Below, one piece after another: positions 41,092-52,649 of a stretch of DNA of 64,000 bases. The translations under genes were made by a program, and so were the position numbers. This DNA comes from Hormiphora californensis (lineage: Eukaryota > Ctenophora > Tentaculata > Cydippida > Pleurobrachiidae), in assembly GCA_020137815.1 (NCBI GenBank), contig CM035355.1, positions 7,737,271-7,801,270 of the forward strand, read 5' to 3'. Within the stretch, counting starts at the first letter, position 1. The number at the start of each line of letters is the position of its first letter. The notes beneath the pieces were generated by a model that did not search any database, was not told the origin of the DNA, and worked only from the letters and a program-made list of their open reading frames with translations.

Positions 41092-41255
41092 TCTCCTCAT
41101 CTCTCATCTCTACATCACTGCTCTCGTACGCTCCGTCACTCTCTATCTATCTCTCCTCTCTTCTCCTCTCTGCTCTCATACTCTCTCTCTGGGTATCTCT
41201 CTTCTCTCTCTCATCTCTCACTCTCTCTCTCTCTCTCTCTCCTCTCTCTGATGCT
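40905..41255. repeat. (CT)n-rich tract
   Basis: About 350 bp dominated by CT dinucleotides. Frames of 150 residues of Leu/Ser/His across it are compositional. Confidence 0.9.
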
Positions 41256-41629
41256 TGATCACCCTCTATGTTGCTGCACGTCTGCTTGTTAATATCGCTA
41301 TGCTGCGTTTACTCCACACTTCTCGAGAAGAGAAACAGTGTGATTCATATTTCTGTACTGTATACTGTGTACTCTACACTTTGTACTGTCATGACAGGCT
41401 GGTATTATGAGCCAAGATCTCTCCACTCTCATATTGTGGGAACTGGGCGATTCTAGCATCGTATTCTGTGTGTTCTAGTATCATGCCCTCCTTGCAGTAG
41501 GAGCGTGTTCCCTTGTTGTTCTTTAAAATGCCCTATGGGTATTTATGCATCGTATTTAAGGAGATCTTACTATTTCTCTTCCTCCTTCTCTATACCCTAA
41601 AGGACCTGTTTTGGTTTTGGATACACCCC

Positions 41630-42265
41630 GGTTAGTACTTTACCTACTTCCTGATAAACCCACCGTTAGTACTTTACCTACTTCCTGATAAACCCACCGG
41701 TTAGTACTTTACCTACTTCCTGATAAACCCACCGGTTAGTACTTTACCTACTTCCTGATAAACCCACCGTTAGTACTTTACCTACTTCCTGATAAACCCA
41801 CCGGTTAGTACTTTACCTACTTCCTGATAAACCCCGGTTAGTACTTTACCTACTTCCTGATAAACCCACCGGTTAGTACTTTACCTACTTTCTGATAAAC
41901 CCACCGGTTAGTACTTTACCTACTTCCTGATAAACCCACCGGTTAGTACATTACCTACTTTCTGATAAACCCACCGGTTAGTACTTTACCTACTTCCTGA
42001 TAAACCCACCGGTTAGTACTTTACCTACTTCCTGATAAACCCACCGGTTAGTACTTTACCTACTTCCTGATAAACCCACCGGTTAGTACTTTACCTACTT
42101 CCTGATAACCCACGCGTTAGTACTTTACCTACTTCCTGATAAACCCACCGGTTAGTACTTTACCTACTTCCTGATAAACCCACCGGTTAGTACTTTACCT
42201 ACTTCCTGATAAACCCACCGGTTAGTACTTTACCTACTTCCTGATAAACCCACCGGTTAGTACTT
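41630..42265. repeat. 35-bp SMPD4-junction minisatellite, block B, inverted
   Basis: About 18 units of GTTAGTACTTTACCTACTTC plus CTGATAAACCCACCG on the plus strand. This is the reverse of the array in block A, although the flanking exon remnant (from 42300) keeps block A's orientation. Confidence 0.88.
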
Positions 42266-42299
42266 TCAACTCCTTTAACTTAATTATTTAACTTAATAT

Positions 42300-44397
42300 T
42301 TAAAGTAGGTAAAAGTACATGAAGGAGTAGTGGAAGGCAGTCATGGGAATAACTCCTTGTTCCTGAATAGTCAAACAGTCACGAATAATCGAAGAACACA
42401 TATAGATTGAACAATTCTGCCTAAGACAGGCTTGGGCGAGAGTCCTTTGACAACGCCCGTTGCATAAGTAAAAAAACCCCACCCACTGCTATGCACAATG
42501 GGGAGGGCCCTGATCACAACAGTCGAGGGCAGCTAGGTAACTGTATGGCATCGGGGAGGTCCATATCACCACAGACCAAGGGGCGCTTAAGTAAACCCCC
42601 CCCTGTGTGTTTTGTATGGCATGGGGAGGGCTCTAACACACAGACAAGGAGCAGCTGAGCGTTGGGAGGTATTGAAGAGAAGGGGAGAACAGGAAATGAG
42701 AGGAGCTATCACACTCTAAACACTGCAGAGCCTTGAACAGACAACCTGAAATAAAGGTGTTACAGTGAAACGTGACAACACAGTTTTTAACATGTCAAAA
42801 TAACGAAGAAATACAGTGTATTTGTTTGTCTAAACAAGGCTACATTAATCACATTCTAAATATCGTTTCTCAACGTCTTGCGACCAACTTCAACCTACAC
42901 TGTTATGAAACAGTTTAAAAGTTCTCTATTCAACCCAGCAGCAACCCGGAAAGGTTGGTAAAGAAATAGTTGAGTTGGTCTGGACCTATGTAAATCTATC
43001 CGATCGGGCCGTCCAAACTCCAACCAGACATTACCAAGTAGACAGTACCAGTATATCCATTCTCCTCTCCGTCCAATCAGACAGTCCCGGGTGCGGTTCC
43101 AACAGGGAACACCTTCACTCCCCTCTCACTGGTCTTATACAGGGCCTGTTTATACTCCCCACTATCACGTGACTCACACGTAACATGACCATCTACCTCC
43201 ATACTAGCCCCTGACTCCAAGGTGTCCACCGTGAGGACATGTCCCAATAGCTCCCCTAGCAACGAGTTCAGTTGGTTTGTTTCCATAGCAACGCGTGACG
43301 TCACAATGACGTGTTTAGAGGCGGAAAGGAGGTTCTGGACAAGGGTAATAGTGTCACAGAGGGAGCATCCAAGGTATGGTAACAGGTAGATATCTGGTAG
43401 AAAAACTATATCACATTTGCTAAAATCCTCCGCAAGCAACTTCAGATCAGGGACATCACCAAGGGAACACGTAACATCCACAAATCTCACTCTATCCTCC
43501 TCGATAGCCTTGCCAGCACTACATTTTAACAGCAGTGCCTGGAGGTGGGCTCTGGTTCCAGGGTGGTCCAGGACACCCACAGTGAGGTCATCATCTCGGA
43601 GGGAGGTGGAGAGGAGGGAGGAGACTGGAGCGGAGGGGTTGGCATGCCTGTCGTAGAGTATCAAGTGGGAGGTTTTGGAGCCTAGCCAGGGTTTTAAAGC
43701 ATCTAGGATCATGGGAAGCTAGGTGTGGGGTAGGGAGGTTAGTATAGATATTCAATAATTAGTCATCAAACATTAAAATTGAAACAATGACCTTACCGTC
43801 AGTCGATATTGATATTGATTACTCACCATCATGGAAATGGCCCATCATCGGCCCACTCGCTACTTACAGTGCTGCTTGCAGTGGAAATACCGTAACGCGA
43901 AATACATTAATCTATGCGGAATTTGCTCGCTACTTACCATTTGGCAAACTAACAACAGTTCGTATTGTCCAGCTGCGATAGTTAAAAAACATGACTAATG
44001 ATTCAACTCAATCTTACCTCCGTTTGGTTTCAGGAATCCCCGTATGGCTTTAAAGTCGGTAGGATGAAACTTGCCGTGTAGGGAGGAGAGCTTCCAGCCG
44101 GGGGTGCCATCATAACCGAATATGTTAGATAGAAGTTGGGGAAGGAAGATGTGGAGTTGACGTACTGGTAGGGTAGGTATCACCTCACTTAGTGTCTGAA
44201 AAGAAGGGTAGATTAGAGAATTGTTGGAATAAAATGATCATCTACCAAAGTCCAAAACACAAAAAGATGAGATTTGAAATCAGATAAAATGCCATGAGAA
44301 ATGTGAAATGTGAGAGAGGTATTACCACGTGTTCTATCAATACCTGGCAACGAAGTGCAAGAGATTCCTGTCGTAGTGCTTCTGTTGCCTTCTCCAT
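42300..44397 (-). pseudogene. SMPD4: Truncated SMPD4 5' copy (block B)
   Basis: Exon 1 (44344-44397) and exon 2 (44018-44195) are intact, with the same phases as copy A. Exon 3 (about 42620-42745) is garbled by three imperfect copies of the TGTATGGCATGGGGAGGG stretch. Exon 4 (about 42305-42400) has small indels, a frameshift and a stop before the array. Exons 5-13 are missing. Intron 1 is only 148 bp here because the RING-carrying element is absent. As read, it cannot encode a full protein. The error pattern also fits poor assembly at the edge of a duplicated haplotype. Confidence 0.75.
43077..43712 (-). CDS. ELP6: ELP6-like protein, copy B
   Basis: A 211-residue intact frame, about 94% identical to copy A at 31204-31839, with substitutions spread along the protein (for example GSNTS to GSKTS, AIGED to AIEED). 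It keeps the FLPDIYLLPYLGCSLCDTIT block and the GVKVFPVGTAPG end. It lies between the SMPD4 exon 2 copy and the broken exon 3 copy, as in block A. The ELP6 assignment carries the same caveats as copy A. Confidence 0.6.
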   Translation of the reverse strand: MILDALKPWLGSKTSHLILYDRHANPSAPVSSLLSTSLRDDDLTVGVLDHPGTRAHLQALLLKCSAGKAIEEDRVRFVDVTCSLGDVPDLKLLAEDFSKCDIVFLPDIYLLPYLGCSLCDTITLVQNLLSASKHVIVTSRVAMETNQLNSLLGELLGHVLTVDTLESGASMEVDGHVTCESRDSGEYKQALYKTSERGVKVFPVGTAPGTV

Positions 44398-44698
44398 ATC
44401 GCTAGATTGAAAAAAAGGGAAGGTTAGGTTGGGTGGAAACTCATACAATATAAATTGCTAAGTGATATGAATTTTCATAGATATACAGCACTACCAATTT
44501 ACACAAAACAACATCTGCCGCAGAAAAAAAAACCAAAAAAAAACAACAATATTACAACAGTTTCTTTACTTGTTCTAACCCTCCTTAATTTGTAGTGAGA
44601 GAGGGTTGTCGATTGAGCTTGCCTGGCTAGAATGTGGTTCGGGCGCCCCGTATGTGAAGGGAGGGTTAGAACATAACAAGGTTGAACAAGACAACTAA

Positions 44699-45274
44699 TC
44701 ACTCGGTCCAGGGAAAGGGAACACTATGTTTTCCAGTCAGTTCCTCAGCTAAGAGACCCTCTAATTTCCCGTTACTACCAACTAACCCAGAACACACTCT
44801 ACTCGCCCACTTTCTATACTCTCCCACCCTCTCCTCTGTCCACCCCACCGGAGTTTCAGCATTCAAATCCCTGAGATTGTACAACTTATCAGCTAACTTC
44901 ACCAGCTTTGCCTTGTGAGACTTGCCCGGTCCATTTACAACTTGGAGCCTCTTCCTCTCCTCTTTTGGCAGAGATTTATCATCTGTCACCTCATTCACAA
45001 GACCCCTCACCTCGACCCCAAACTCAGCCTCAATTTCCTCTAATGAGGTCTCGGTATCTTCAACTGTGTCATGTAGAACTGCTGCCATTAGGGTGGGGAT
45101 ATCTGTCACATCACCCTCTGTACAGAGAATATTCATCACCCCGATAGGGTGGTTGATATAGGGGGTTTCAGCGATGTTCTTTCGTCTTTGGGTTGAGTGT
45201 TTCAGAGCGGCAAAGTTGGTTGCTCGCACCAAGTCACTGACAGTGCTAGAGGACATTCTACGGAGAAGGAGCAT
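44699..45274 (-). CDS. HDDC3: MESH1 / HDDC3 (p)ppGpp-NADPH hydrolase, copy B
   Basis: 191 residues, intact. It retains every metal and catalytic position of the HD domain (H42, H68-D69, E72/D73, D129). About five substitutions from copy A (including KNLAE to KNIAE and EDTDTS to EDTETS). It starts 300 bp upstream of the SMPD4 exon 1 copy, as in block A. Directly upstream lies an expanded array of about twenty 20-25 bp units (45290-45730). Confidence 0.93.
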   Translation of the reverse strand: MLLLRRMSSSTVSDLVRATNFAALKHSTQRRKNIAETPYINHPIGVMNILCTEGDVTDIPTLMAAVLHDTVEDTETSLEEIEAEFGVEVRGLVNEVTDDKSLPKEERKRLQVVNGPGKSHKAKLVKLADKLYNLRDLNAETPVGWTEERVGEYRKWASRVCSGLVGSNGKLEGLLAEELTGKHSVPFPWTE

Positions 45275-45287
45275 GATTGCCCCCTTG

Positions 45288-45735
45288 GGTTAGTAGGGAG
45301 GGGAGCTGGGTTAGTAGGGAGGGGAGCTGGGTTAGTAGGGAGGGGAGCTGGGTTAGTAGGGAGGGGAGCTGGGTTAGTAGGGAGGGGAGCTGGGTTAGTA
45401 GGGAGGGGAGCTGGGTTAGTAGGGAGGGGAGCTGGGAAGCAGGAGTTAGTAGGGAGGGGAGCTGGGAATCAGGGGTTAGTAGGGAGGGGAGCTGGGAATC
45501 AGGGGTTAGTAGGGAGGGGAGTTGGGTTAGTAGGGAGGGGAGCTGGGAATCAGGGGTTAGTAGGGAGGGGAGCTGGGAATCAGGGGTTAGTAGGGAGGGG
45601 AGCTGGGAATCAGGGGTTAGTAGGGAGGGGAGCTGGGAATCAGGGGTTAGTAGGGAGGGGAGCTGGGTTAGTAGGGAGGGGAGTTGGGAATCAGGGGTTA
45701 GTAGGGAGGGGAGTTGGGAATCAGGGTAGCTTTGA
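45288..45735. repeat. Expanded ~20-25 bp minisatellite upstream of HDDC3 copy B
   Basis: About twenty units of GGGTTAGTAGGGAGGGGAGC, some with an added GGGAATCAG. On the coding strand each unit reads CTCCCTACTAACCC(CTGATTCC)CAG, resembling a 3' splice site. Block A has about five units. Confidence 0.9.
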
Positions 45736-46019
45736 ATTGAGGGAGCTGGGAATCAGGCTCAGGGGGAGCTAAGTCTGGGATGTGCGTTGGTGAAAGGCGG
45801 GTAGCGCGCACAGTTCAGACAAATCTGACTCGCGCCCTACGTCAATGTGGATTCGATAATGTGACAAGAGGTGGGCCACAGAAACTAGTATCGAGTAGCT
45901 GGTGTTACATATCAACTGGATGGGGCAAGTGGGCTTTGGGATGAATTGAACTCGAAGTAAAGATTGATAAAACTGGATAAAACAATAATAATACATGATT
46001 AAAGGGCGGTATAAAAACT

Positions 46020-46680
46020 AACAAGAATTATTGCATTATGTATCCATAATGCGGTGTTTCCCTGCCAAATGGATTTAAAATTGATGAATAAGCTTCAAAA
46101 CTGGATTTCCTGATGAATTTTGTGCTCAAAGAGCATTTTTTTGGCTGATGCAATGTTGGTTACTAAGGTAACTAGGTATGTTGCTATGGTAACCAAAAGG
46201 CAGTTGCTATGGTAACCAAAGCAGTTCCTATGGTAACCAGGACAGTTGCTATGGAAACCAAGTCAGTTGCTTAGGAGACCCCAGTTGGTTACCAAGTGCT
46301 TCAACTTTAACCGCATCTCAACTCGAGTCACTAGTGTGACAGTAGTTTCATGCTTGGAAGACGTTCTATCACTTCATAGCATGGCTGTAGGGCGCCCAAA
46401 GTGATTTCAGGTGATAGTGGGAAGTGCTATCAGCGAGTAATTGCGCGCCACAATGTGTGTTAATCATTTCCTTTGTTGAATCAACGAAGCGTGAGATGAA
46501 AGTTTTATGAAGGAGCAGACTTGTTGTTAGGCGTTGTCCGTGACGGACGGACGGACGGACGGACACTTTTAGTTAACTACACAATCTGCTGATTTCTAAA
46601 CCCTGAATGATCTTTTTAGCACGTGCGTGCTAAAAAGATCATCCCGGGTGATTGCCTTCGGCAATCACCCGGGCAGGGAA
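46020..46680. mobile_element. Interspersed TIR element, opposite orientation to 33106-33662
   Basis: Shares the GGTAACCAAAGCAGTTGCTA tandem repeats, the GGAC tetranucleotide run (GGACGGACGGACGGAC) and the AGCACGTGCGTGCT hairpin with the block A copy. It ends with CCCGGGTGATTGCCTTCGGC, itself a hairpin with its complement. Block A has no insertion at this site (about 36680). Confidence 0.6.
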
Positions 46681-46818
46681 AAAATCTCGGTAAAGCTAAA
46701 AATAAAAACTTTTTAATTGTTTTTTAATCACATGCTTTAATAAGTAACGAATCAGGGGTGCAGTGAAAGGGTCGAGCGAGGCAAGCTATTCGCATCGTGA
46801 CCAGATCCAATATAATTG

Positions 46819-47838
46819 TTATTGTAAAAAGTTGTATCTAAACCGATCAGGTCCACTGGTAAACCCCCTGACACGTTTCAGCACCACAACATCATCCCCA
46901 ACTCGGACCACACCAGGCCTCAGAACCCGATAATAAATCCCCATACAAATTTTATTGTTCTTATCCCTGTGCTCCCCATGTTTCTGTAGGGCATTCAGGA
47001 ATTCTGGCTCATATCTCCCGTCCAAAGCATTAATAGTCCCACACCGGGGGTTAACGAAGGCCATCTCCAACTCTACCTGCTCCCCAACTCTCACCACCTT
47101 CCACTCAACCTCATCGCAAGCCACACTCCCCTCCACTAAGATATTGGGCCGGAATCTCTCCGCTCCAACCTGAACGGGCGCTGCAGAGGCGTTTAATTTG
47201 TCCACAGTAGACTGGCACACAATATGAACGGGAAGGACAGGGCCAGCTGACCTATCAGTACAGATATACACGGGTAGATTTATCTCCCCCTGACGGGTCG
47301 TCTCAGGGGTATAAAGAAGGGTAACAGGTTTACCCATAATCTTGGTAAACCAGGCATCCGCTTCCTCGCTAACCCTTACATATTCCCTGCCATCGAGCCC
47401 ATTTTTAGTGGGTACTCCGGTAATTCTAACTGCCTGACGGGACTCTAATTCCTGTATGTCTATCACAAGATCAGGGAGGGAGGGGTAGGACGCGGTTAGG
47501 ACATGACCTGACATGGAACACGTCACATTCATAGTTTCAATGGCACCAGCAGGAGAAGTAGACGATATACGAGCAGTGGAGTGATCGATAGGATAGAGAG
47601 CGAATCGTTTGTTGTATTTAACATCCCATTTTGTCACACTAATCTCTTGAAGGTGTTTTAATTTTGTGCCTCTTATGTAGGACATAGAGAGCTGCTTGAC
47701 AGTTCCTACCTTCTCCGGCCGATTAAAGGAGACCCATCGTTGGATGGTTTCTAGAATTCCAAGAGTTCCCTGTCCTGCCAAGATTACCCCCAACCATAGG
47801 GGCTTTAGGTCCACATTCTCAGGAAGCCAAGAATTCAT
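46819..47838 (-). CDS. MTARC: mARC MOSC-domain protein, copy B
   Basis: 339 residues, intact, about 97% identical to copy A. The N-terminal anchor, ERFRPNILVEG and NPRCGTINALDG with Cys266 are all retained. Substitutions are mostly conservative (WISFHQ to WVSFNR, EARKAV to ESRQAV). Similarity between the blocks continues about 150 bp above the start codon and stops near 47990, where different non-LTR fragments abut in A and B. Confidence 0.9.
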   Translation of the reverse strand: MNSWLPENVDLKPLWLGVILAGQGTLGILETIQRWVSFNRPEKVGTVKQLSMSYIRGTKLKHLQEISVTKWDVKYNKRFALYPIDHSTARISSTSPAGAIETMNVTCSMSGHVLTASYPSLPDLVIDIQELESRQAVRITGVPTKNGLDGREYVRVSEEADAWFTKIMGKPVTLLYTPETTRQGEINLPVYICTDRSAGPVLPVHIVCQSTVDKLNASAAPVQVGAERFRPNILVEGSVACDEVEWKVVRVGEQVELEMAFVNPRCGTINALDGRYEPEFLNALQKHGEHRDKNNKICMGIYYRVLRPGVVRVGDDVVVLKRVRGFTSGPDRFRYNFLQ

Positions 47839-48002
47839 CCGACCTAGAAAATAGATTTTGGTTTTAAATGGACGGTGCTTTTCTCATGCGGTTATGTAGC
47901 GTTTACAGACCGCCCTTTGTCAGAACGGCTCGATTCAGCAAGACAAAGTTCTCAGATGTATTTGCAGATTATCCCTGCGCTGATTATCCCTGCGCTGGTG
48001 AC

Positions 48003-49085
48003 CTGCGATCAGGTCACTCAACGACAGAGATAACCTGCAGCTGAGTCTTAATGAATTTGGACGTTGGGCTTCAGACAACAATATGTCACTCCATCAGGAT
48101 AAGTTTGAGGTGATAAATTATACACTTCGCTCCACCCAACTCCTGAGGGAGCTTCCTTTCTCCACTGACAATTATCTTTACAATGGTCCCGGAGGCGAGA
48201 CAATATCACCAAGTTTCACCGTGAGAGATCTAGGGGTCCTTGTATCTGCAGACTGCACTTGGTCAGAACACATAGGCAGCATTACTGCCAAGGCTAGACG
48301 CATGAGTGGCTGGGCACTTAGTGTGTTTCGAGATAGATCCGATGATACTATGCTAACGTTACTGAAGTCCATCATTAGGCCTCAGGTGGAGTACTGTTGT
48401 CCATTATGGAGCCCGGTGAAAAAGTCTGATATCGCCCTGGTTGAAGAGGCTCAAAGACACTTCACACGTAGGATTGAGAGCTGTTCCGGCATGGGGTACT
48501 GGGATCGGCTCCAACATCTTGGTATCTTGTCCCTCCAGCGGCGTCGTGAGCGATACATGATTATCCATGTCTGGAAGGTTCTTCATGAGGTAGTTCCAAA
48601 CGGCACGGGTCTCCTGTTTACTGAGCACACCCGTCTTGGTACCAGAGCATTGGTCCCCCGTTACAATTACCTCGCTCAAAAATCCATATCTGGCCCTTAT
48701 GACTCATCATTCGGTGTTAGAGGAGCACAGTTGTGGAATTCCCTACCCCGTGCAGTGAGAGAGGCAACATCACTGCTCGAGTTGAAACAGTCCCTTGGGT
48801 CCTACTTAACCACCATCCCCGACCAGCCACCTGTCCGCGGTTACCGGGTGGAGCACAGTAACTCCTTGATTGATTGGAGAAATGACCCCAGTGTGTTTAA
48901 AGAGATGGGCGAATCATAGAAATGTGTTTTGCTTTTCATTGTCATTTGGCTGATACATATAACCTGCTGACTTTCCATGTCATCTGAGTGTTGGCTCCTT
49001 TTGAGCTAAAGCTTTGTGTACAACACTAAATTTATTTACGAATGTTTACGAATGTTTGGTATCATCATCATCATCATCATCACAA
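48003..49085 (+). mobile_element. 5'-truncated non-LTR retrotransposon
   Basis: Carries only the C-terminal part of a reverse transcriptase (frame open from about 48006, stop at 48919) and ends at a (ATC)n microsatellite at about 49060-49082. Same clade as the element at 62.2-63.7 kb (shared RRMSGW, YCCPLW, LQRRRERY, RLGTRA blocks). Typical 5' truncation from incomplete reverse transcription. Confidence 0.75.
48083..48919 (+). pseudogene. Reverse transcriptase C-terminal fragment
   Basis: 278 residues equivalent to the thumb and C-terminal region: NNMSLHQDKFEVINYTLRST, VRDLGVLVSADCTWSEHIG, ITAKARRMSGWALSVFRDR, PQVEYCCPLWSPVKKSD, YWDRLQHLGILSLQRRRERY, FGVRGAQLWNSLPRAVREAT. The palm motifs (A, B and C) and the endonuclease are missing, so it is inactive. 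The frame opens upstream of the first ATG, confirming that the 5' end is cut. Confidence 0.85.
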
Positions 49086-50560
49086 AATACTTAATATTCC
49101 GCTTTATAGCTTATACTTGTCAGAAAAGTTCTTACATATGCTAGAAAACACACAGACTAAACTAACGGCTTTCAAAAGCGGTGGAGCCTACTTCGAATCG
49201 CCCGAGATCACACACAAATTGTGTATGGGTCCAAGCCATTCGAAGGATGCTCCAATACCTACAACTCAAGAAACTAATGAAAATATGAAATGTCTGTTGT
49301 CAATAATGTCCTGTACAGATACATTTCCTGCAACTATAAGAGTCATGATCTTCATTTAGTTAGTTAAATAATAAGTTAAATAATAAGTTAATTAAAAACA
49401 CACACACACTTCACACTCTATTCTCAATTATAACCACGTACAACCATTATAATTACAAACAAAAATTAACAAATTTCACACAGTTTGTCATTATCCCGGG
49501 ATCAATAAACATTGCATCATTGTTTTAGGGATGTACATTTATCGTTTCCTTTCCCTTATACGTCCACTCTCTCCTATCCTAGAGAATATGTCCGTGCCCC
49601 GTGATGATGTATGGAAATAGGAATCTTAAAATCTTTAGAATCTTGAGGAAACCTGACTACTGAAAAAGGGGAGAGAAACGGCCCACTTATGGGTGTTAGG
49701 GTTACGTGTTAGTGGACAGTAAACTGTCAAGAAGGGTATGCTACTAAGGAGAACTGAATTAATGGAACTGGAGATACGAGGTTCGAGGGTCAATAACTAT
49801 ATACTTGCCCTAAGCAATGAAGATCAATCCATGCTCTTCAGTAAGTATAAGATCGAAGATATCATCAATCGATATGGATATCAGGATCACGGATTATATC
49901 AGGATCACGGATTATATCAGGATCACGGTTTCGATATCTATATTATAAAGTACAAATGAACGTCGTGAGGAGGAGGATGTCCTATCCACACGTGCAAATA
50001 GTAGGGGGTTGCCAAGGAGGTGGCTTGGAAGGGGTATTGGAGGGGGATACTGCACGTGCATGTTTTTGGTTGTTTGTTGCGTGTTCCTGTGTTGTTCCTG
50101 TGGTGTTTTGGGATCTGCTGCTTGGGCCGCCATGATTGCCAAAGCCTTTCTACCTACGTACCCCGTTGATTCTCTACACAGCTACAATTCTACGGATCTT
50201 TATCACCTGATTCTACATGTTACTCAGCGGGATTTCCCTTGATGTTTATCACCAGCGCTCTACCACTATACCAACCTCCGTATTCTTTACCCCGACATGG
50301 AGAGACGAAGAGTGAGAGGGGGGGGGGCATAGAGACGGGTGGGGGGGGGGCTGTTGTAGGACTTAACAATGGGCTTTCTAGTATCTGAAAATAGGGCGCA
50401 CCGGAGGTGGTTTCAACAGTCAGTTTGAACCTCCAGATGCTAGCTGATACCATCTATTGCACCATCTAAGACTATGCAATAAATGGCACCATAATGTCAG
50501 ACGTTGGGTCACAGGGTAAACTACAGTCATTGTCGAGTCAGTCTGCAGGGGAAGGGAGGG
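49086..50560. other. Gene-free stretch with a Helitron-like terminus
   Basis: No supported gene. Three 17-bp repeats (TATATCAGGATCACGGA) at about 49876-49930 lead directly into TCTATATTATAAAG (49937), the 5' end used by the Helitron-like pair at 29.6 kb. On the minus strand, 50290-50225 reads GGTTGGTATAGTGGTAGAGC, like a tRNA A-box, followed by a CCCGCTGA that resembles the tRNA-like end at 32.1 kb. Confidence 0.45.
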
Positions 50561-50641
50561 GGAGTTTTTTTTTTTTTTTTTTTTTTTTTTTCAATTCTTT
50601 TTCTGTCTTTTATCCTGGCTCTTTTTTTTCAATGGGGGTGG

Positions 50642-50688
<47 letters not shown>

Positions 50689-50885
50689 CTTTTTTAACTT
50701 AGCCGAGGAGGTCCAAAATCACCAAAGAAACGAAACAATTCTCTCAGAAACCAACTCGCTCAAACTCGGGCTCCAACACTCTTGAAACAACTCTTCAATA
50801 AATTCCAGTCTCTACCAAACATCACACACGTACATACACATACATGTAAACAAATAGACAATAGAATACAATTGCACTTGCACTG

Positions 50886-52649
50886 TTACAGTCCATACGC
50901 CTTCCGGAAAAGATGTGTTTTGAGAAGCTGCTTAAAAAGCACCTCCGAGGTTTCCTCCCTGATCTTCCTTGGCAGTTCATTCCACAATTTAGGCCCAGCT
51001 ATTGACAGCCGCCTTTCATTAATTTTGTACCTCACTGTATGCGACTTCTTTACCAGTAGTGTGTGATCGTCATCAGCTCTTAGGCCGTGTGTTTTAGCCG
51101 ATCTCTTTGTAACCATATTTGCAAGGTATTCTGGAGCTCTACCGTTGATGATATTGAACATTAGGAAGCAGATTTTGTAGTCTATTCTCGAGTTTACTGG
51201 CAGAAAGTGTAGCTCTTTCCGCAGCTTAGATATTCCTCTTTGCTGCCGAGTACCTCGAACAAACCTGACCGCTGCATTTTGAAGCTTCTGGAGCCGTTGG
51301 AGTTGGGAGGTTTTAATGCCGTTTAGCAGAGAGTTACCGAAGTCCAGGATCGAGTGTATAAACACGTTTACAAGCCTAATTTTGGAGTCTTTGTCCAGTT
51401 TGTCAGCTATACGCCACATATTGTGGAGGTACATGGAACAGTTTTTAACAACATGGGAGACGTGACATTCCATTGATAGCTTATCATCGAAATATATCCC
51501 AAGATTTCTTGCATTATTCACGGTCTGCAGTGGTTCCCCGAACACTTTTACCGTCTCCGGACTCTCAATTGTGTCGTACTTTGAGCTTATCACCATAACT
51601 TCCGTCTTCTTGGTGTTTAGCTTAAGACGATTAAGGGCCATCCACGATCGAACTTCCTCGAGGCATCTCTCCATCTTCGCCTCAGTTGTTGAGAACTCAT
51701 TTTCCTTGAACTCACAGTAGACTTGAGAGTCGTCTGCGTATAGATGTAGTAGAACACCATGTTTTTTCGCGATTTCTTCTAGCTCCCGAGTGTACATAAC
51801 AAACAACAGAGGACCCAAAATTGAACCTTGTGGGACCCCAATTTTCACCTTCCATGGTGGAGATGTGGCTTTTCCTATTTTAACTGAGGCTGATCTTTCA
51901 GAAAGGTACGATGTAAACCATTTCAGGGCCACTCCGGTGATTCCGTAATCTTGTTCCAGCCGAGATACTAGCTTTTCGTGATCAATGGTGTCGAATGCTG
52001 CCGATAAATCCAACAAAAGCAACACCGCCTTGGATTTTTTGTCAGTTATCACTAGGAGATCGTCCAATATCTTGGCAGTTGCTGTCTCTACACTATGTCC
52101 TTTCCGATAAGCAGACTGGATGGATGGCAGCAACTTGTTGGTTTCAAGGTACTCAGTCAATTGTATAGCTACTGCCTTCTCAACAATCTTGGACAAGAAT
52201 GGAAGATTTGAAACAGGGCGATAATTCTTTAGATCGTTTTTATCGTCTTGCTTGAATGACGGTCTTATTAGGGCTGTTTTAAGCGCAGTTGGAAACTCTC
52301 CGCTAGTAAGGCTCTTGTTTACAACCTCCTTGATGATAGGAGCTAGCTCTGGTAGAAGCTTGGTGACCAGCATAGTTGGAAGAGGATCAAGATCACACTG
52401 TTTTTGGGACATTTCACGAACCAGAGAACGTATGCTTTCTTCAGATAGTAGGGTGAACTCTTTGAACTCAGTGGCTAGGTTTCCTGGATACTGCAGTTGT
52501 TCAGTTTGGACACCGAGTTGGCTAGCCTCTGCCTCAATATCCTTATAAATCCTCTCTACTTTCTCCTGGAAAAACTCCGCAAACTTGTTAGCTAGATCCT
52601 GATCCTCATACCCCTCAGGTTGCTCCAGTGGCCTTTTATCACGTCCCAT
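50886..52649 (-). pseudogene. E1 ORF2, reverse transcriptase part
   Basis: 587 residues, open to the end. RT motifs in order: [37 protein letters not shown] (motif A aspartate), [13 protein letters not shown] (motif B), [10 protein letters not shown] (motif C, YADD), then [15 protein letters not shown] and the C-terminal [20 protein letters not shown]. The catalytic residues are intact, but this part is separated from the endonuclease by the 1.4-kb insertion and a frameshift upstream of 52649. The family synthesises cDNA at a nicked target. Confidence 0.88.

Noticed and set aside
40803..41292. 150-residue Leu/Ser proteins in the CT tract
   Set aside because: Dinucleotide repeat translation; the reverse strand gives equally long Arg/Glu frames.
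45197..45772. 191-residue VGRGAG repeat protein above HDDC3 copy B
   Set aside because: Produced by a 20-25 bp minisatellite with no stops in several frames; block A with fewer units has no equivalent.
49738..49959. 73-residue frame near 49.8 kb
   Set aside because: Ends in three 17-bp repeats and a Helitron-like terminus; no domain character.
50225..50290. A functional tRNA gene
   Set aside because: A-box-like sequence is present, but no proper anticodon arm or acceptor pairing could be drawn; at most a decayed tRNA-derived repeat.
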